Shown piece after piece: positions 32,782 to 45,431 of a stretch of 64,000 nucleotides of DNA. The stretch is from Cyrtodaria siliqua (taxonomy: Eukaryota > Mollusca > Bivalvia > Adapedonta > Hiatellidae), in assembly GCA_037043455.1 (NCBI GenBank), contig JAWPHD010001136.1, positions 289,622 through 353,621 on the forward strand, in the 5' to 3' direction. A program made the position numbers and the translations under genes. The notes under the pieces are model-generated. The model made no database searches, had not been told where the DNA came from, and was given only the letters and a program-made list of their open reading frames with translations. The stretch's first letter is position 1. Each line of letters starts with the position of its first letter.

Positions 32782-33475
32782 TCATACGACTGTCAGTGTC
32801 CAGATATATTGGTGCAGTGCAAGTGACTTGTTAGTCCTAAAACATGTGTTATATACATGTACAGTAAAGTGCTTCATGGATCAAAACGATACACATTTTT
32901 ATTTTCCTCTGTAGATAATCATCAATCATTTTCACCACCAGTTCTTTGTTTTTGGAGATTGTACATACATGTACGAGTCGCCGATCCAGGATTCGTCGGG
33001 CTATGGGGTTCCAAGTTGTGACCCTCGGAAATGTTTTGGTTTCCTAAATGGCACTTAGTGATTTCTGGTTCATTTTCAGAATGTTTTAGTTTTCAAATCC
33101 AATCATGAATAATGGTGGAATCGGCACGCACCCCCTAAAATACGGCAAGCATAGGTTAAACTTATGGTTGTAGGGTTTTAATGTGTGTGCCCTTGTGTAT
33201 GTATGCACTATGCAACACTGCAGATAGGTATCTCTATTTTTTTTTATATCATAACGTAACATTTCATTTAATATATATTGATCTGTATAAATGTCCCTAG
33301 TCATATGTAAATGGCAATTATTCTCACATTGTAGAAAGCCAGGATCCACTTCTTACAAATCCTAATTTGTAGTTTGTACAACATATGTTACAAATCTTTC
33401 CAGAAATGAAAGGTAAAAGATTCCAGTAACAATTGTTTTTTGTATGCTCCATGTACCTTTTACCATTCAGTTCTT
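32782..33475 (+). other. USP38 3' UTR and downstream, poly(A) site not assigned
   Basis: Follows the USP38 stop. No unambiguous AATAAA was found close by, so the transcript end is unknown. No other gene recognised. Confidence 0.35.
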
Positions 33476-33477
33476 AA

Positions 33478-35475
33478 GCAGTCAGGGGTGTAACTCATTA
33501 GTTATTTTTGAAATAACGATATAGAGGATATTTGTTGGTTTGGAGTGAATATAGGGTTTATTTTCATCGAGAAGTGAGAAAACTTATATTTTCAAGAGTG
33601 CTTTAGCTTTATACTTTTTAACATGCAACACTACTAAACTGCTTCAAACAGAAAATATGTTTCGTTCCGACAGTTTCTCTTTAACGTATTCGCGGATAAA
33701 TATAGTAACGCCAGCGCGTGAGGCGATTTACATATATTTAGTGCGCATAGAATACAGTTCTAAACTTTGACACGAATTATGACTTATAAGCAAATGTAGA
33801 AAAAAGTAGTTCCATTTTTTCCGGCAGTGAGAATATAAGTTCTAAATTCTCACTGTAAAAATATAAAGAATGAGAATATAAGGTTTATTCTAACCATACT
33901 ATCCACTATTTCACTGGGAACTATATAATAAAACGAGTTATTTTCAAGAAAAAGTTATTTCCATTCAACAGAGGGTAAGAGTTCATTCCTCTTTTAATGA
34001 AATAAAAAAAATTTAATTTAGGATACTTTCATGAAAAATTATTATATCTTAATACAACGAGTTGCTGCAATAACAAAGCCCAAGCAATAAAACATAAAAC
34101 CTGACCATCTAATTGAATAATAATAACACCATTAGATATGATTGCCCTGGAGTCAATTAATTACCAATTTTATTAAGTAACATGCATCATATTTAAGAGC
34201 TTGCTAAAGATTTCTAAACATTCCTTAAAATAAATATTGGCATATTAGTCAACAAAAGATAAAAGGAAAATATCACATGCTACCGGAAAATTCTGGGCTT
34301 GATAGAAAACGTATTTAAACATAGATGAAAATGATATAATTGTTTGTTTGTATGGTGTTGATTTTTTGTGGTGGAGGCAGACCACCCACTACCAGTACTG
34401 TACACCTCTGGGCATCTGTAAGAATCGACACTTCCTCACTTACCTGAAAGTAACTTGTTGCATTTATTTTGAAAATAACACTCAAAAATGTTATAACCTA
34501 AACAAATTATTTCAAAAATAACTTCATGTTATACCCCTGACTGTCATGGTGTTCTATGGTATCACGGTACTTAAATGGTTTGATGAAAAAAATAAAGCGT
34601 AAACAATATGTAAAGAAAAAGGAAACATAAATGCTTTCTGTGATAGTTCTATTAAGTTGTGAAGATATAAAATTTAATCAACTTTACATACAAATGTCAT
34701 AATTAGATTTGAAAAGAAGGGTCCCCTCATTGAGCTCATTATTTTTGAAGTTCTATGATATCACGGTATGCAAACATTGTGTATCCTGTATTGTTAGAAA
34801 CTGGTATAAGATGCAATGAGTGGTCATTACTAGAAACTTTAATGTACGACAGACTCATCAGAATAATGACCGTTATAACATTCAAGGTAGTGGCACCTGC
34901 ATGTACATGTATGCAGACTAGGGGTGTGGAATTTTTAAGATCATATGAAAATGGTCCCGGTTTTTGCATTTTTGGAAACATCCATTTATTTTACGATAAA
35001 CATACTTATTTTTTTTCAATTATTTATTCTATATACCTAAAGTCATCACATCTACAACATAACTATCATAATTTAGCAGAGATGCAAATGGTTTTATATA
35101 TTATATACTTCCCAGTAAAATAGTGGATTGTATGGTTAGAATAAACCTTATATTCTCATTGTTTATATTTCCACAGTGAGCTTATAACAGTCATAATTTG
35201 TGTCAAAGTTTAGAACTATATTCTATGCGCACCAAATATATGTAAATTGCCTCGCGCGCTGGCGTTACTATATTTATCCGCGAATACGTTAAGGGGCACG
35301 GTCGGAACGAAACGTATTTTCTGTTTGAAACAGTTTGGTAGTTTGCATGATAACAAGTATATAATAAATAAAGTATTTGTTGATTTGTCATGAATATAGG
35401 ATTTATTTTCATCTCGAAGTGAAAAAACTTATATTTTCACTCGTGCTTTACATCCTCTATATATTTGACACTACC
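33478..35475. mobile_element. ~2-kb element with long inverted arms
   Basis: A left arm of about 33520-33930 is mirrored by about 35090-35470. Examples are 'atattttctgtttgaaaca' against 'tgcttcaaacagaaaatatg', 'tacgttaaggggcacggtcg', and 'ggttagaataaacctta' against 'taaggtttattctaacc'. Outer ends read 'tatagaggat' and 'atcctctata'. A second inverted pair (33483-33520 with 34500-34547, 'gtcaggggt...' ) and a reverse SINE lie inside. No transposase frame. The 'tagaggatatttgttg' end also occurs at 43470. Confidence 0.75.
34340..34447 (-). repeat. SINE-family fragment, minus strand
   Basis: Read on the minus strand it gives 'gaagtgtcgattcttaca', 'gtacagtactggtagtgggt', 'ggtctgcctccaccaca' and 'aacaccatacaaacaaaca', matching the body and tail of the copy at 28028. 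The head is absent. It is nested in the 2-kb inverted-repeat element. Confidence 0.7.
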
Positions 35476-35835
35476 GTGATATCATAGGAAGCCAGTATCA
35501 TACTATATATTTTCTGTATGATTATTTGTTCTTTTGTACATGAGTAGTCATAATGTAAAAATCTACAGATTTTAAGTTGTTGTTTAATGTTTGATATTTC
35601 TGTTAATAATTGATTATATTTTGTTAACGAATCGATGCACTTGTTACCATGTAACCAGAGTTGAAATTATGTTCTGTTAAAATATTCTGATCATGGATGT
35701 CTGAAAATAAGAATTATTTAAGGATTTTAACATCATTATTGCTTAATTGTAAGGCACAGCTTATGTAAGGCACAGCTTATATGAGGCACAGAATAATTTA
35801 AATTAAAAGTAAATAATTTCATCAATATCTCTTTT
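35476..35835. other. Non-coding DNA, nothing recognised
   Basis: AT-rich; one small duplication, 'taaggcacagctta', twice near 35751-35780. Confidence 0.4.
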
Positions 35836-35839
35836 TGAG

Positions 35840-37310
35840 TACCATGTTCACGGGCTCAGTCTGGTCTCATACTAGTTAAGTACCATGACTGGTCTCTTTT
35901 TCTAAGGCTTAACCTGATCTCATACTTGTTAATTACCCTCCTCTCGTACTAGTTAAGTTCTCTGTTCTTAGACTCAGCCCAGTTTAATACTTGTTTAGTG
36001 CTCTGTTCTTGGATCAGCCTGGTCTTAGACTAGTTAAGTACCCTGCTCTTGGACTCGGCCCAGTTTAATACTTGTTTAGTGCTCTGTTCTCATACTCAGC
36101 CTGGTCTTATACTAGTTAAGTACCCTGTTCTTGGACTCAGCCCAGTTTAATACTTGTTTAGTGCTCTGTTCTTGGATCAGCCTGGTCTTAGACTAGTTAA
36201 GTACCCTGTTCTTGGACTCAGCCCAGTTTAATACTTGTTTAGTGCTCTGTTCTCGTACTCAGCCTGGTCTTATACTAGTTAAGTACCCTGCTCTTGGACT
36301 CGGCCCAGTTTAATACTTGTTTAGTGCTCTGTTCTCGTACTCAGCCTGGTCTTATACTAGTTAAGTACCCTGTTCTTGGACTCAGCCCAGTTTAATACTT
36401 GTTTAGTGCTCTGTTCTTGGATCAGCGTGGTCTTAGACTAGTTAAGTACCCTGTTCTTGGACTCAGCCCAGTTTAATACTTTTTTAGTGCTCTGTTCTTG
36501 GATCAGCCTGGTCTTATACTAGTTAAGTACCCTGTTCTTGGACTCAGCCCAGTTTAATACTTGTTTAGTGCTCTGTTCTCGTACTCAGCCTGGTCTTATA
36601 CTAGTTAAGTACCCTGTTCTTGGACTCAGCCTGGTATTATACTAAAGTACACTGTTTTTGGACTCAGCCTGGTCTTGTACTAAAGTACTCTGTTTTTGGA
36701 CTCCGCCTGGTCTTATACTAGTTAAGTACTCTGTTCTTGGACTCAGTCTGGTCTTATACTAGTTAAGTACCTTATTCTCAGACTCTGCCTGGTCTTATAC
36801 TAGTTAAGTACTCTGTTGTTGGACTCAGCCTGTTCTGATACTGGTTAAATACTCTGTTCTTCGACTCAGACTGGTCTTATACTAGTTAAGTACCCTGTTG
36901 TCGGACTCTGTCTGGTCTCATACTAGTTAAGTACACTGTTCTTGGACTGAGCCTTGTCTTGCACTAGTTAAGTACTTTGTTCTTGGTACAGCCCAGTCTC
37001 ACACTTGTTAAGAACCCTGTTGTCTGACTCAGCCTGGTCTCATACTTGTTAAGAACCCCGATCTCGGGCCCTGTCTGATCTCATATTTGTTAAGTAGCTT
37101 GTTTTTGGGCTCAATCTGCTCTCAGACTAGTCAAGTACCCTGTTCTCGGACTCAGCCTGGTCTCATACTTGATAAGTAACCTGTTCTCTAACTCAACCTG
37201 CTCTCATACTTGTTTAATACCCTATTCTCTGACTCAGCCTGATCTCATACTTGATAAGTAACCTGTTCTCAGGCTCAGTCTGCTCTAATACTTGTTAAGA
37301 ATCACATGAC
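35840..37310 (+). repeat. ~40-bp tandem array with an 81-bp dimer, about 36 units
   Basis: The unit is 'actagttaagtaccctgttc', 'ttggactcagcctggtctta'. In the centre two subtypes alternate: one with 'cccagtttaatacttgttta' and one with 'cctggtcttatactagttaa', giving an 81-bp period. The edges are more diverged than the centre. Confidence 0.9.
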
Positions 37311-38055
37311 ATTTACAAGATTCCAACAAGTTGTTTGCAGAACCAAAAAAACGGAAAACATATACTCTTGTGCTGTAATGTACTTGTAAATAAACAGAAA
37401 TATATATTTATTAAAGTTAAAATAAAGTAACCAGTAAAACTTCATGCATTTCGGAATTGTCATTTTAATCCTTCAGAAATGATTGTAACAGTATTTATTC
37501 CCATTACCGGTATTCATAATTTTGATAGAGCATCATCAAAAAACCCTGACCAATCAGTGACCAGAGAAAAGACATACCAATACATTCTGGTAGGTGATAA
37601 ACTCGACCTTTATCCTTGATGTTCTACCACGTTTACTGTTAAAATTAACGTATCTACAGTGGGATTCTTTTAAAACCCTGCATATTTCATGCACATTCAT
37701 TCAAATTAATTCAGTATATATATCTTTCAAAATCAAAATCTTGAAAATTATTGTCTCTTTACTTTGCCAAAGATTTTTATTTTACTATAGAACATAAGGA
37801 TAAAAACTGAGTAACACAAATTTTATCACCTATTGAAAATAATATAAAATCTCAACATTTCTGCAATGGAAAATTATGAATTAGTGATGTGTATGTGCAA
37901 TGTTATGAACCACGAGTGATTGTAATGCGGACTTGGATGAAACATTCAGCCAGATTCTGAATTTATCAGAGGACATCGGGATGATTATGCCGCGAGTACA
38001 ACAACTGTTGGCATGCTGAGTGGTGCAAAAGGAGTGGAGAACAGACTGTTCTAGT
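37311..38055. other. Non-coding DNA, nothing recognised
   Basis: AT-rich; the plus-strand frame at 37594-37797 has no recognisable domain. Confidence 0.35.
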
Positions 38056-38059
38056 GTTG

Positions 38060-38410
38060 ATTTTTATTAAAGACACTAACCCGCCAAATAACGGCAAAAT
38101 TACACTACAAAACTGTTTATCAAAACTCTATCCAAGTGTTCAGGTCATATAATAATGTATATATCCTGATTAAAAGTATGTTTTTTTCATGGGTTTTTAA
38201 AATACTTGTGATTGAATATGCGCGAAATGAATTATGAGTTGGTAACTCTTATTTCGACACTCCGTTTTTGGGGGTTTGGCTTGGCTAGTTAAAGCCGTTA
38301 TGTTTTGTCTAGAGTTTGGATTCTCAAAATATGTAAGTAACATTATACCTCGTCGTCAGTAGGTTTAGAAACAGTGGACATACGTTGTAAAATTTGCCTG
38401 TTGTTGAAGG
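38060..38410. repeat. Dispersed repeat, copy 2 of a ~380-bp pair
   Basis: Shares 'actaacccgccaaataa', 'aaaactctatccaa', 'gttcaggtcatataataatg' and 'tgtgattgaatatgcg' in the same order with 21170-21570. Confidence 0.75.
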
Positions 38411-38564
38411 GATAGCTACTTTAAACAAGTCGATGCAGAGTAAGAAATTATGAAACACGTAGACGAGATCATGAAAAGAATGTGAGAGAGTGCTGAACAT
38501 AACAATGAGCATTCTGAGTGAATAATGCAATTGATTAAAAGATTACAATAAACCCATCTTGTAA

Positions 38565-38960
38565 AGATTTTCGTACGTCTGTCCGTTAAAAATTAAACAT
38601 TCCGCATGATAACTTTGAAAGTATAACACCCCACCCCTCATGAAACTTCTATTCAGGTACATTGACCTAGATGAACGTAATTAGTTTTGGTAGATCAGGA
38701 GTCAAGGTTGTCATTACCTCATTGTACATAGGCGTTATGCACAAAAACATTCAATGCCTATATTCATGAAACTTATATTTATCTTAATGAGAGGATTAAC
38801 TGGTTCAATCCTATCGATTTTATGGTCAGTAGGTCAAAGGTCAAGGTCGCTATGACCTTACATGGACATAATCATTTGGCAGTATAACTCAAAAGTACTA
38901 GTAAAAGACCCATGCTTATGAAATGTGTGTCCCGTCTGAACTTGTTTTTGGTACATTCAT
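38565..38960 (+). repeat. Bivalve interspersed repeat with 'gtctgtccgtt' start
   Basis: Begins with 'gtacgtctgtccgtta', followed by 'cataactttgaaagtataac', 'catgaaacttctattcag' and 'ggtcaaaggtcaaggtcgct'. This layout matches the class at 3040 and 17960. Confidence 0.6.
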
Positions 38961-39685
38961 GACCCTAACATTCTAAACGATCATTGCTGGTACATTCTGT
39001 GCTAAGTATAGGATAGAAACTATGAAGAGAAATCTTCCCCATTAAAAAACCGAAAAGGAGGGAGCGTATCAGGCTTAGTGTTTACGATAGGTTTTATCGA
39101 TAGTCTCTATATAGGTCACACTCTAAGCCATGAAGAGCGATGGTAGTAAAATCTTCATGAATAAATTTTGCAAGTATTTGAAATTCTGAGCCATCTGATT
39201 GGTTTGAAAAGTAAGGTAAACACTAATAATAGTGAAAATGCAAATAGTAGACATATTAAAATAACAGGGAACAGAATATTTTCCCCCGCCGCCGCGGGCA
39301 GAATGGGGATGTAGTAATGCCCATCGGCATAGCTAATATTAAGCCATAAAGGCCCATACCTATACATCAATTTGAAAAATGAAAAAAAAATGCAATATCT
39401 ACTGAAGCCAGGGTGGGTGTGGGGTTAAGGGTCAACATTTGTTTCTTATTTTATTTTACGGTGTAGGTAATTCAACTTTGTCAAATGTCAAATGTTAATT
39501 CTGATCAATTCTCAAGTTTGTCAAACAAATATTTCTTCAAATACCACAAAGATGCTCTCAGATATACGCCAGATTGCATGATTGCATACCTTAGTTTAAA
39601 AAAAAAACACAAAAAAAACAAACCAGGGGAGCATGCCCCCGGACCCGGCTAGTTTGTTGGGCCTATAGATGCATTTCAGGTCAGC
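38961..39685. other. Non-coding DNA, nothing recognised
   Basis: The minus-strand frame at 39155-39370 contains a hydrophobic run but no supporting homology or splice context. A short A-rich run with 'ccccggacccgg' lies near 39600-39650. Confidence 0.35.
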
Positions 39686-40214
39686 TACGCCCTGAGTCCT
39701 ACGTCTATCCGTCTGTACCATTTTGTGTAAGCTCAATAACTCGAAAATTACTGATTGGACTACAGTGCAATTTCAAACAATGATAGAGGGCAATGAGAGG
39801 ACTTGCAGAGTACAAAAACCATACCTCTGCCTTCAATTAAATTAGAGTTATTGCCCTTGGTGTATAATTTGTATCCACTCAATTGCTAAAAAAATATTTG
39901 AGGGACCAACGAAATTTCACACAATGATAGAGGGCAATGAGAGAAAGTGCAGAGTGCAAGAACTATAACTCTGTCTTCATTTAAATTAGAGTTAGTGCCC
40001 TTTGTAATTGTATATGTATAATTTGTATCCGCTCAATAACTCAAAAACTAATTGAGGGACTGCAACGAAATTTCACACAATGATAGAGGCCAATGAGAGA
40101 AAGTGCAGAGTGCAAGAACCATAACTCTGTCTTCATTTAAACTAAAGTTATTGCCCTTTGTAATTTTATGAATATAATAGTTTCATGAATATATTATAAT
40201 TTGTGTCCGCTCCA

Positions 40215-40498
40215 TGACTCAACCCCCGTGTGATTGCCGGGGTAGAATACAACCACTGCAAATCCCACTAGAGGCAGAGGGGTAGGACCACATTTTTTAT
40301 CATGCTCATTTAAGGTCTTCATCATGAAATGGAGTGTCTACTATAGAATTTGCAGCAACTCTGCAGGTTAGAAGGTTCTAGGCCCATTCTCCATATTTTA
40401 TCTTGATGTAAATGGAGGATGAGCATGGCATGTTCATTCCATAGACGCCATGTAACCAACTTTTCATGTGTTGGTGCCCCGTAAAACCAAATTCAATC
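40215..40498. mobile_element. ~280-bp insertion inside the tandem array
   Basis: The array unit breaks after 'ctccatgactcaa' and resumes at 'tccataactcaaaacc'. The insert holds 'ccactgcaaatcccactaga' and 'ggcagaggggtaggacc', similar to 'ccactgcagatcccgttgga' at 19875, and ends 'ccccgtaaaaccaaattcaa'. The layout suggests a SINE-like insertion; the family is not recognised. Confidence 0.5.
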
Positions 40499-40626
40499 AA
40501 TCCATAACTCAAAACCTATTAATGTGATTGCAATGAAATTTGACACAATGATAGAGGGTAATGAGAGGAAGTGCATAGTAACTCTGTCTTCATTTAATTT
40601 AGATTTATTGCCCTTGGAAAGTTTAT

Positions 40627-40785
40627 ACTTGTAATTCGTGTCAGCTCCATAACATGAAAATTCGTGTCAGCTCCATAACATGAAAATTCGTGTCAGCTCC
40701 ATAACATGAAAATTCGTGTCAGCTCCATAACATGAAAATTCGTGTCAGCTCCATAACATGAAAATTCGTGTCTGCTCCATAACTC
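40627..40785 (+). repeat. ~26-bp tandem duplication, about six copies
   Basis: 'cgtgtcagctccataacatg' plus 'aaaatt' is repeated nearly identically inside one unit of the larger array, so it is a recent local expansion. Confidence 0.9.
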
Positions 40786-42188
40786 GAAAACTACTTGTGA
40801 GACTGCAATGAAATTTCACTCAATGATAGAGAGCAATGAGAGGATGGCAGAGCACAAGAACCATAACTCTGTCTTCAATTAAATTAGATTTATTGCCCTT
40901 TGTAATTTTATATGTATAATTTGTCCGCTCAATAACTCAAAAACTACTAGAGGGACTGCAACGAAATTTCACACAATGATAGATAGAGGGCAGTGAGAGA
41001 AAGTGCAGAGTGCAAGAACGATAACTCTGTCTTCATTTAAATTAGAGTTATTGCCCTTTGTAATTTTATACTTACAATTATTGTCCGCTCCATAACTCGA
41101 AAACTACTAATATGACTGCAATGAAATTTCACACAATGATAGAGGGCAATAAGAGGACATGCAGAGCACAAGAACCATAACTCTGCCTTCATTTAAATTA
41201 GGGTTATTGCCCTTTGTAATTTTATTCTTACAATTTGTGTCTTTTCTATAACTGGAAAACTACTAACGTGACTGCGATAAAATTTCAAAAAATGATAGAG
41301 GGCAATGAGAGGAAGTGCAGAGCGCAATAACCATAACTCTGTCTTCATTTAATTTAGATTTATTCCCCTTTGTAAGTTTATACTTATAATTTGTGTCTGC
41401 TCCATAACATGAAAACTACTAATGGGACTGCAATCAAATCTCACACAATGATAGAAGGCTATGAGAGTAAGTGCAAAATGCAAGAACCATAACTCTGTTT
41501 TCATTTAATTGAGAGTTATTGCCCATCACACATTGATAGAGGGCAAGTAGAAAAAGTAAAGATTGCAATAACCATAACTCCATCTTCATGGACAATAGAG
41601 TTATAGGCCTTTGTAATTCTATACTTCAAATTCTTGTCCGAAGCATAGCTCCAAAACTATTAATTGATCTGCAATGAAACACAATGACAGAGCAATACGA
41701 GGATGTGGAAAATGCAAGTACCATATAAACTATATGTTTATTTAAATTAGAGTTATTGCCCTTTGTTATTTTATACTTATTATTCTTGTTGGATGCATTG
41801 CATAGCTTAAAAGCTACCAATGGGACTGTAATGAAACTTCACGCAAAAGATAGAGGGCAATGAGAGGAAGTGCAGAGTGCAGTAACAATACCTCTATCAG
41901 ACTGAAATTAGAGTTACTGCCTTTTGTAGTGTTATACTTATATGTTTTGTTCATTTTACTTTCTGCTTTATGTGCACTAGCTGATAAAACTTCCTTTAAG
42001 CAAAGCACCCAATCATGGGTTCTACAGCTACATAGGAAAAAATACTGCGGCGGGGATATGGCTTTCTCTCAGACTGCTTCTTGTGATATTTATTTTAGTT
42101 TTACACATCTGTTTGAAAAATGGGATCCCGCGCTCACCATATAGCCACATCTTTGACTCCACCAAACCCCCCTAGTATAATGTTTTAT

Positions 42189-42235
42189 CCCCCCCCCCCA
42201 CACCCCCCACACCCTCGAGTGTAACCCCCAGGATA
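42189..42235. repeat. C-rich low-complexity run
   Basis: Runs of C with 'acacccccc', on the strand shown. Confidence 0.85.
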
Positions 42236-42401
42236 TGACCTAGGCATCCCATTCAAAATCGATAATTGATATTCTGAGCAGTCAAAGGGGAGAAACTCCT
42301 CCTTTTATAGTGCATGTGATAAATCATGAAGAAAGACATGTAAGACATTATAATAAATACTGACAAGGGGTCCCATCAACAAACTCAAACAAGAGATAAA
42401 A

Positions 42402-43375
42402 GTAGCAGACTCGGTATTAAAGTCTGTTCATGAGAGGTAATGTCAAGTGCAACACCTCTCACGCCTCCTAGCACCGGCTTTAGCGATATTCTACATCATG
42501 AGAGGTAATGTCAAGTGCACCACCTCACGCCTCCTGGAACCAGCTTTAGCGATATTCTACTCCATGAGAGGTAATGTCAAGTGCACCACCTCACGCCTCC
42601 TAGCACCAGCTTTAGCGATTTTCTACTCCATGAGAAGTAATGTCAAGTGCAACACCTCTCACGCCTACTAGCACCGGCTTTAGCGATATTCTACTTCATG
42701 AGAGGTAATGTCAAGTGCAACACCTCACGCCTCCTAGCACCAGCTTTAGCGATATTCTACTTCATGAGAGGTAATGTCAAGTACACCACCTCACGCCTCC
42801 TAGCACCGGCTTTAGCGATATTCTACTTCATGAGAGGTTATGTCAAGTGCAACACCTCTCACGCCTCCCAGCACCAGCTTTAGCGATATTCTACTTCATG
42901 AGAGGTAATGTCAAGTGCACCACCTCACGCCTCCTAGCACCAGCTTTAGCGATATTCTACTCCATGAGAGGTAATGTCAAGTGCAACACCTCTCACGCCT
43001 CCTAGCACCGGCTTTAGCGATATTCTACTTCATGAGAGGTAATGTCACGTGCAACACCTCTCACGCCTCCTAGCACCAGCTTTAGCGATATTCTGCTTCA
43101 TGAGAGGTAATGTCAAGTGCAACACCTCTCACGCCTCCTAGCACCAGCTTTAGCGATATTCTGCTTCATGAGAGGTAATGTCAAGTGCAACACCTCTCAC
43201 GTCTCCTAGCACCAGCTTTAGCGATATTCTACTTCATGAGAGGTTATGTCAAGTGCAACACCTCTCACGCCTCCTAGCACCAGCTTTAGTGATATTCTAC
43301 TTCATGAGAGGTAGTGTCAAGTGTAACACCTCACGCCTCCTAGCACCAGCTTTAGCGATATTCTACTTTAAAACT
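42402..43375 (+). repeat. ~67-bp tandem array, about 14 units
   Basis: The unit is 'catgagaggtaatgtcaagt', 'gcaacacctctcacgcctcc', 'tagcaccagctttagcgata', 'ttctact'. Reading frames stay open for several units and encode repeats such as LLAPALAIFYFMRGNVKC, but there is no start context or homology. A single-copy relative with both flanks lies at 47677-47800. Confidence 0.9.
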
Positions 43376-43464
43376 ACCAACATTCTGTAAGCAAACGAAA
43401 AGAAAAACAAGAAGCAATATTTGAAACTACTTAGTCTAATGATTTCGTATTCACAAATTACATA

Positions 43465-43635
43465 TAAATAGAGGATATTTGTTGTTTTGGAGTGAATAAC
43501 ATATTTTATTTCATTGAGAAGTGAGAAAACTTTATAGTTTCACGAATGCGAAGCATGAGTGAAAATATAAAAGTTTTCTCACTTTGAAATGAAATAAAAT
43601 ATGTTATTCACGACAAAACAGCAAATTTTCTTTTT
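43465..43635. repeat. Palindrome with 'tagaggatatttg' end
   Basis: 'gtgaataacatattttattt' through 'gtgagaaaacttt' is mirrored by 'aaagttttctcact' through 'aaaatatgttattcac'. The left end matches that of the 2-kb element at 33520, so this is probably a short member of that family. Confidence 0.75.
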
Positions 43636-43699
43636 TTTTTATGATTTTAAAAAAAAATATTTAGGGAAACTATGGTAGAACAACAAAAGTAGTCCCGGC

Positions 43700-43765
43700 A
43701 GCTACTATGAAATAAAACACTATATTCCACAGTGTGGAATAACACTTTTATTTCACTGATAAAAT
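43700..43765. repeat. Short palindrome
   Basis: 'gaaataaaacactatattcc' and 'ggaataacacttttatttc' pair around 'acagtgt', forming a ~50-base hairpin. Confidence 0.7.
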
Positions 43766-44100
43766 ACGGTATTTCATTGCATATCATAAAATAAATGAAA
43801 TTATTTACAGTATATACTTACGGAAAGGGTCGGTATATATGAAATGTTATTTTATTCAAATAATCTTTTGTTAATTTCCCTGTGATTGAAAATCGCGATC
43901 GTCACCGATCGATACCTCCGCCATATTTCATTTTGAAAATTATTCTTAAAAGCATGAAATACAAAAGTTAACAGATGCAGTGATGCACGGATCGTGCCAT
44001 ATGTACTCGGGAACACATTCCACGCTCTGTCTTAATTTTGTCGCACGACATCATTTATCAAGAATCCAGCGTTTTTGTTAAATTTAGTAACGTTTTCTTT

Positions 44101-44400
44101 ATGCCACGTTTACGTAAAGAGGAGCGTAAAGACGCCATTAATTAGCTGTTGGACGGAATTTCGCAGCGTATGGTGTCTGTCCATCTTGGCGTGCATACAT
44201 GCACTGTAACAAGACTATTTCAATGTCTGAGAGAGACTGTATTTACCAACACCTGTCCTAAACAAGGACGTCCATGTGTTACGTCACGTCAAAATGACGC
44301 GAATTTTTGTCTCGAGCACCTAGGTCAGCGCTTCTGCACCACGTAAAAACCGCCGTGAAACCGTCGTGAAATCACCATGAATATAAGGGGTCCTCCCGTG
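44101..44400 (+). pseudogene. Broken Tc1/mariner-type transposase, N-terminal part
   Basis: Starts at ATG 44101 with MPRLRKEERKDAI, has an in-frame TAG at 44143-44145, then continues with ISQRMVSVHLGVHTCTVTRLFQCL and GRPCVTSRQND to a stop near 44344. The helix-turn-helix order followed by GRP (the minor-groove motif between the paired-type DNA-binding halves) is the pattern of Tc1-like transposases. The catalytic DDE part is absent within the window's next 600 bp, so it cannot be active. Confidence 0.7.
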
Positions 44401-45430
44401 TGCCGTGACCATTTCTAACTGAATACTTTGTTAGTATATGCTGCCCGCGTTATATGACGTAATGCTTGGTTTTGCTTAGGCACTCAGATTCACGGCCGCA
44501 GATTCACACACAACTAGCGGAGTATTAATATCAGACCTAAATACTGTACTGAAATAAAATTATAGTCTTTAGTTAAATGCACGTCAAGATATTCGATGCA
44601 CGCCAAGATATTTGATTATTAATACAGAGTTGTGTTTCTTTTTTTCCTTTAGTATACAATAAACATGTGCATAATTTTTATCATTAACATAACATTACTT
44701 TCCCAGTAATTGAGTTATATGTATGTATAAGGGTGTTTATTAGAAGCAAAGAGTTGTAATGGTTGCTAACAACATCTATTATGTAATCACTTCAATGTTT
44801 TCCAATCAACAGTAACTACATTAACAAGGCCTAGATGGGGGAAAGGTAGGGGAAAAACTTTGAAAGAGATCAAACTTAACCCCAGCAGCCTTTTTGCCAC
44901 TGACCGTTCCAAAGCGGTAGTCCTATTGTCAAACCTTTTATGCTTGTGATGTCATATATTGCCTTCTACTCATCTTTGTAACTGTTGTTTGTTTCTGAGC
45001 GTGTTTTTGGTTGACTGTTGTCGTTGAATGCTACATTACCTGTTCGACTTTTTTAAATGTATATTCCAAAATTGAAATAAAACTAGCCGAATGATAGATG
45101 TGAAAACATTAACAAAAATAAGTATAAAAATCGAACAGGAAATGCAACTTTCACAGAACACAGTAAACCCAAAAACACGCAAAACGACAAACATGAATGA
45201 CATTGTTAATAAGGAATATAACAAAATATAATTATTGGATAGTTTAGGAATACGATTATAATCATCAGAAAAGTAAAACAAATGTGTTTAATACTCCTCA
45301 GCATGTTAGCTCTACTAGCCAAAAACCAGGATGACTTATTGTACACTAACCAAGAAGATGAAACTCCAACAGTTTAAATAAACTGTATTTACTACTGTTT
45401 CAGAGCTAAATATAGAGTCTCCCTTTGACA
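44401..45430. other. Non-coding DNA with a dispersed repeat fragment
   Basis: The 44880-45060 segment ('gccactgaccgttccaaagc', 'tgttcgactttttta') has relatives at 45950-46050, 46270-46310 and 53190-53230. The minus-strand frame at 45036-45281 has no recognisable domain. Confidence 0.45.
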
Positions 45431-45431
45431 G

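Larger units (their letters stand above)
39690..41905 (+). repeat. ~150-190-bp diverged tandem array, about a dozen copies
   Basis: The unit contains 'cataactctgtcttcattta', 'aattagagttattgcccttt', 'gtaattttatacttataatt', 'gctccataactcgaaaacta', 'gcaatgaaatttcacacaat' and 'gatagagggcaatgagagg'. Copies diverge more toward 41905. The small frames on both strands are repeat-derived. Interrupted by an insertion at 40215-40498. Confidence 0.85.

Noticed and set aside
32534..32914. 126-residue open frame over the last USP38 exon
   Set aside because: It is out of frame with the conserved Gly-rich tail and crosses the acceptor; a shadow of the real exon.
42447..43390. Repeat protein frames (LLAPALAIFYFMRGNVKC)
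   Set aside because: Produced by the ~67-bp array. The single-copy relative at 47677 has no such frame, so there is no sign of coding selection.
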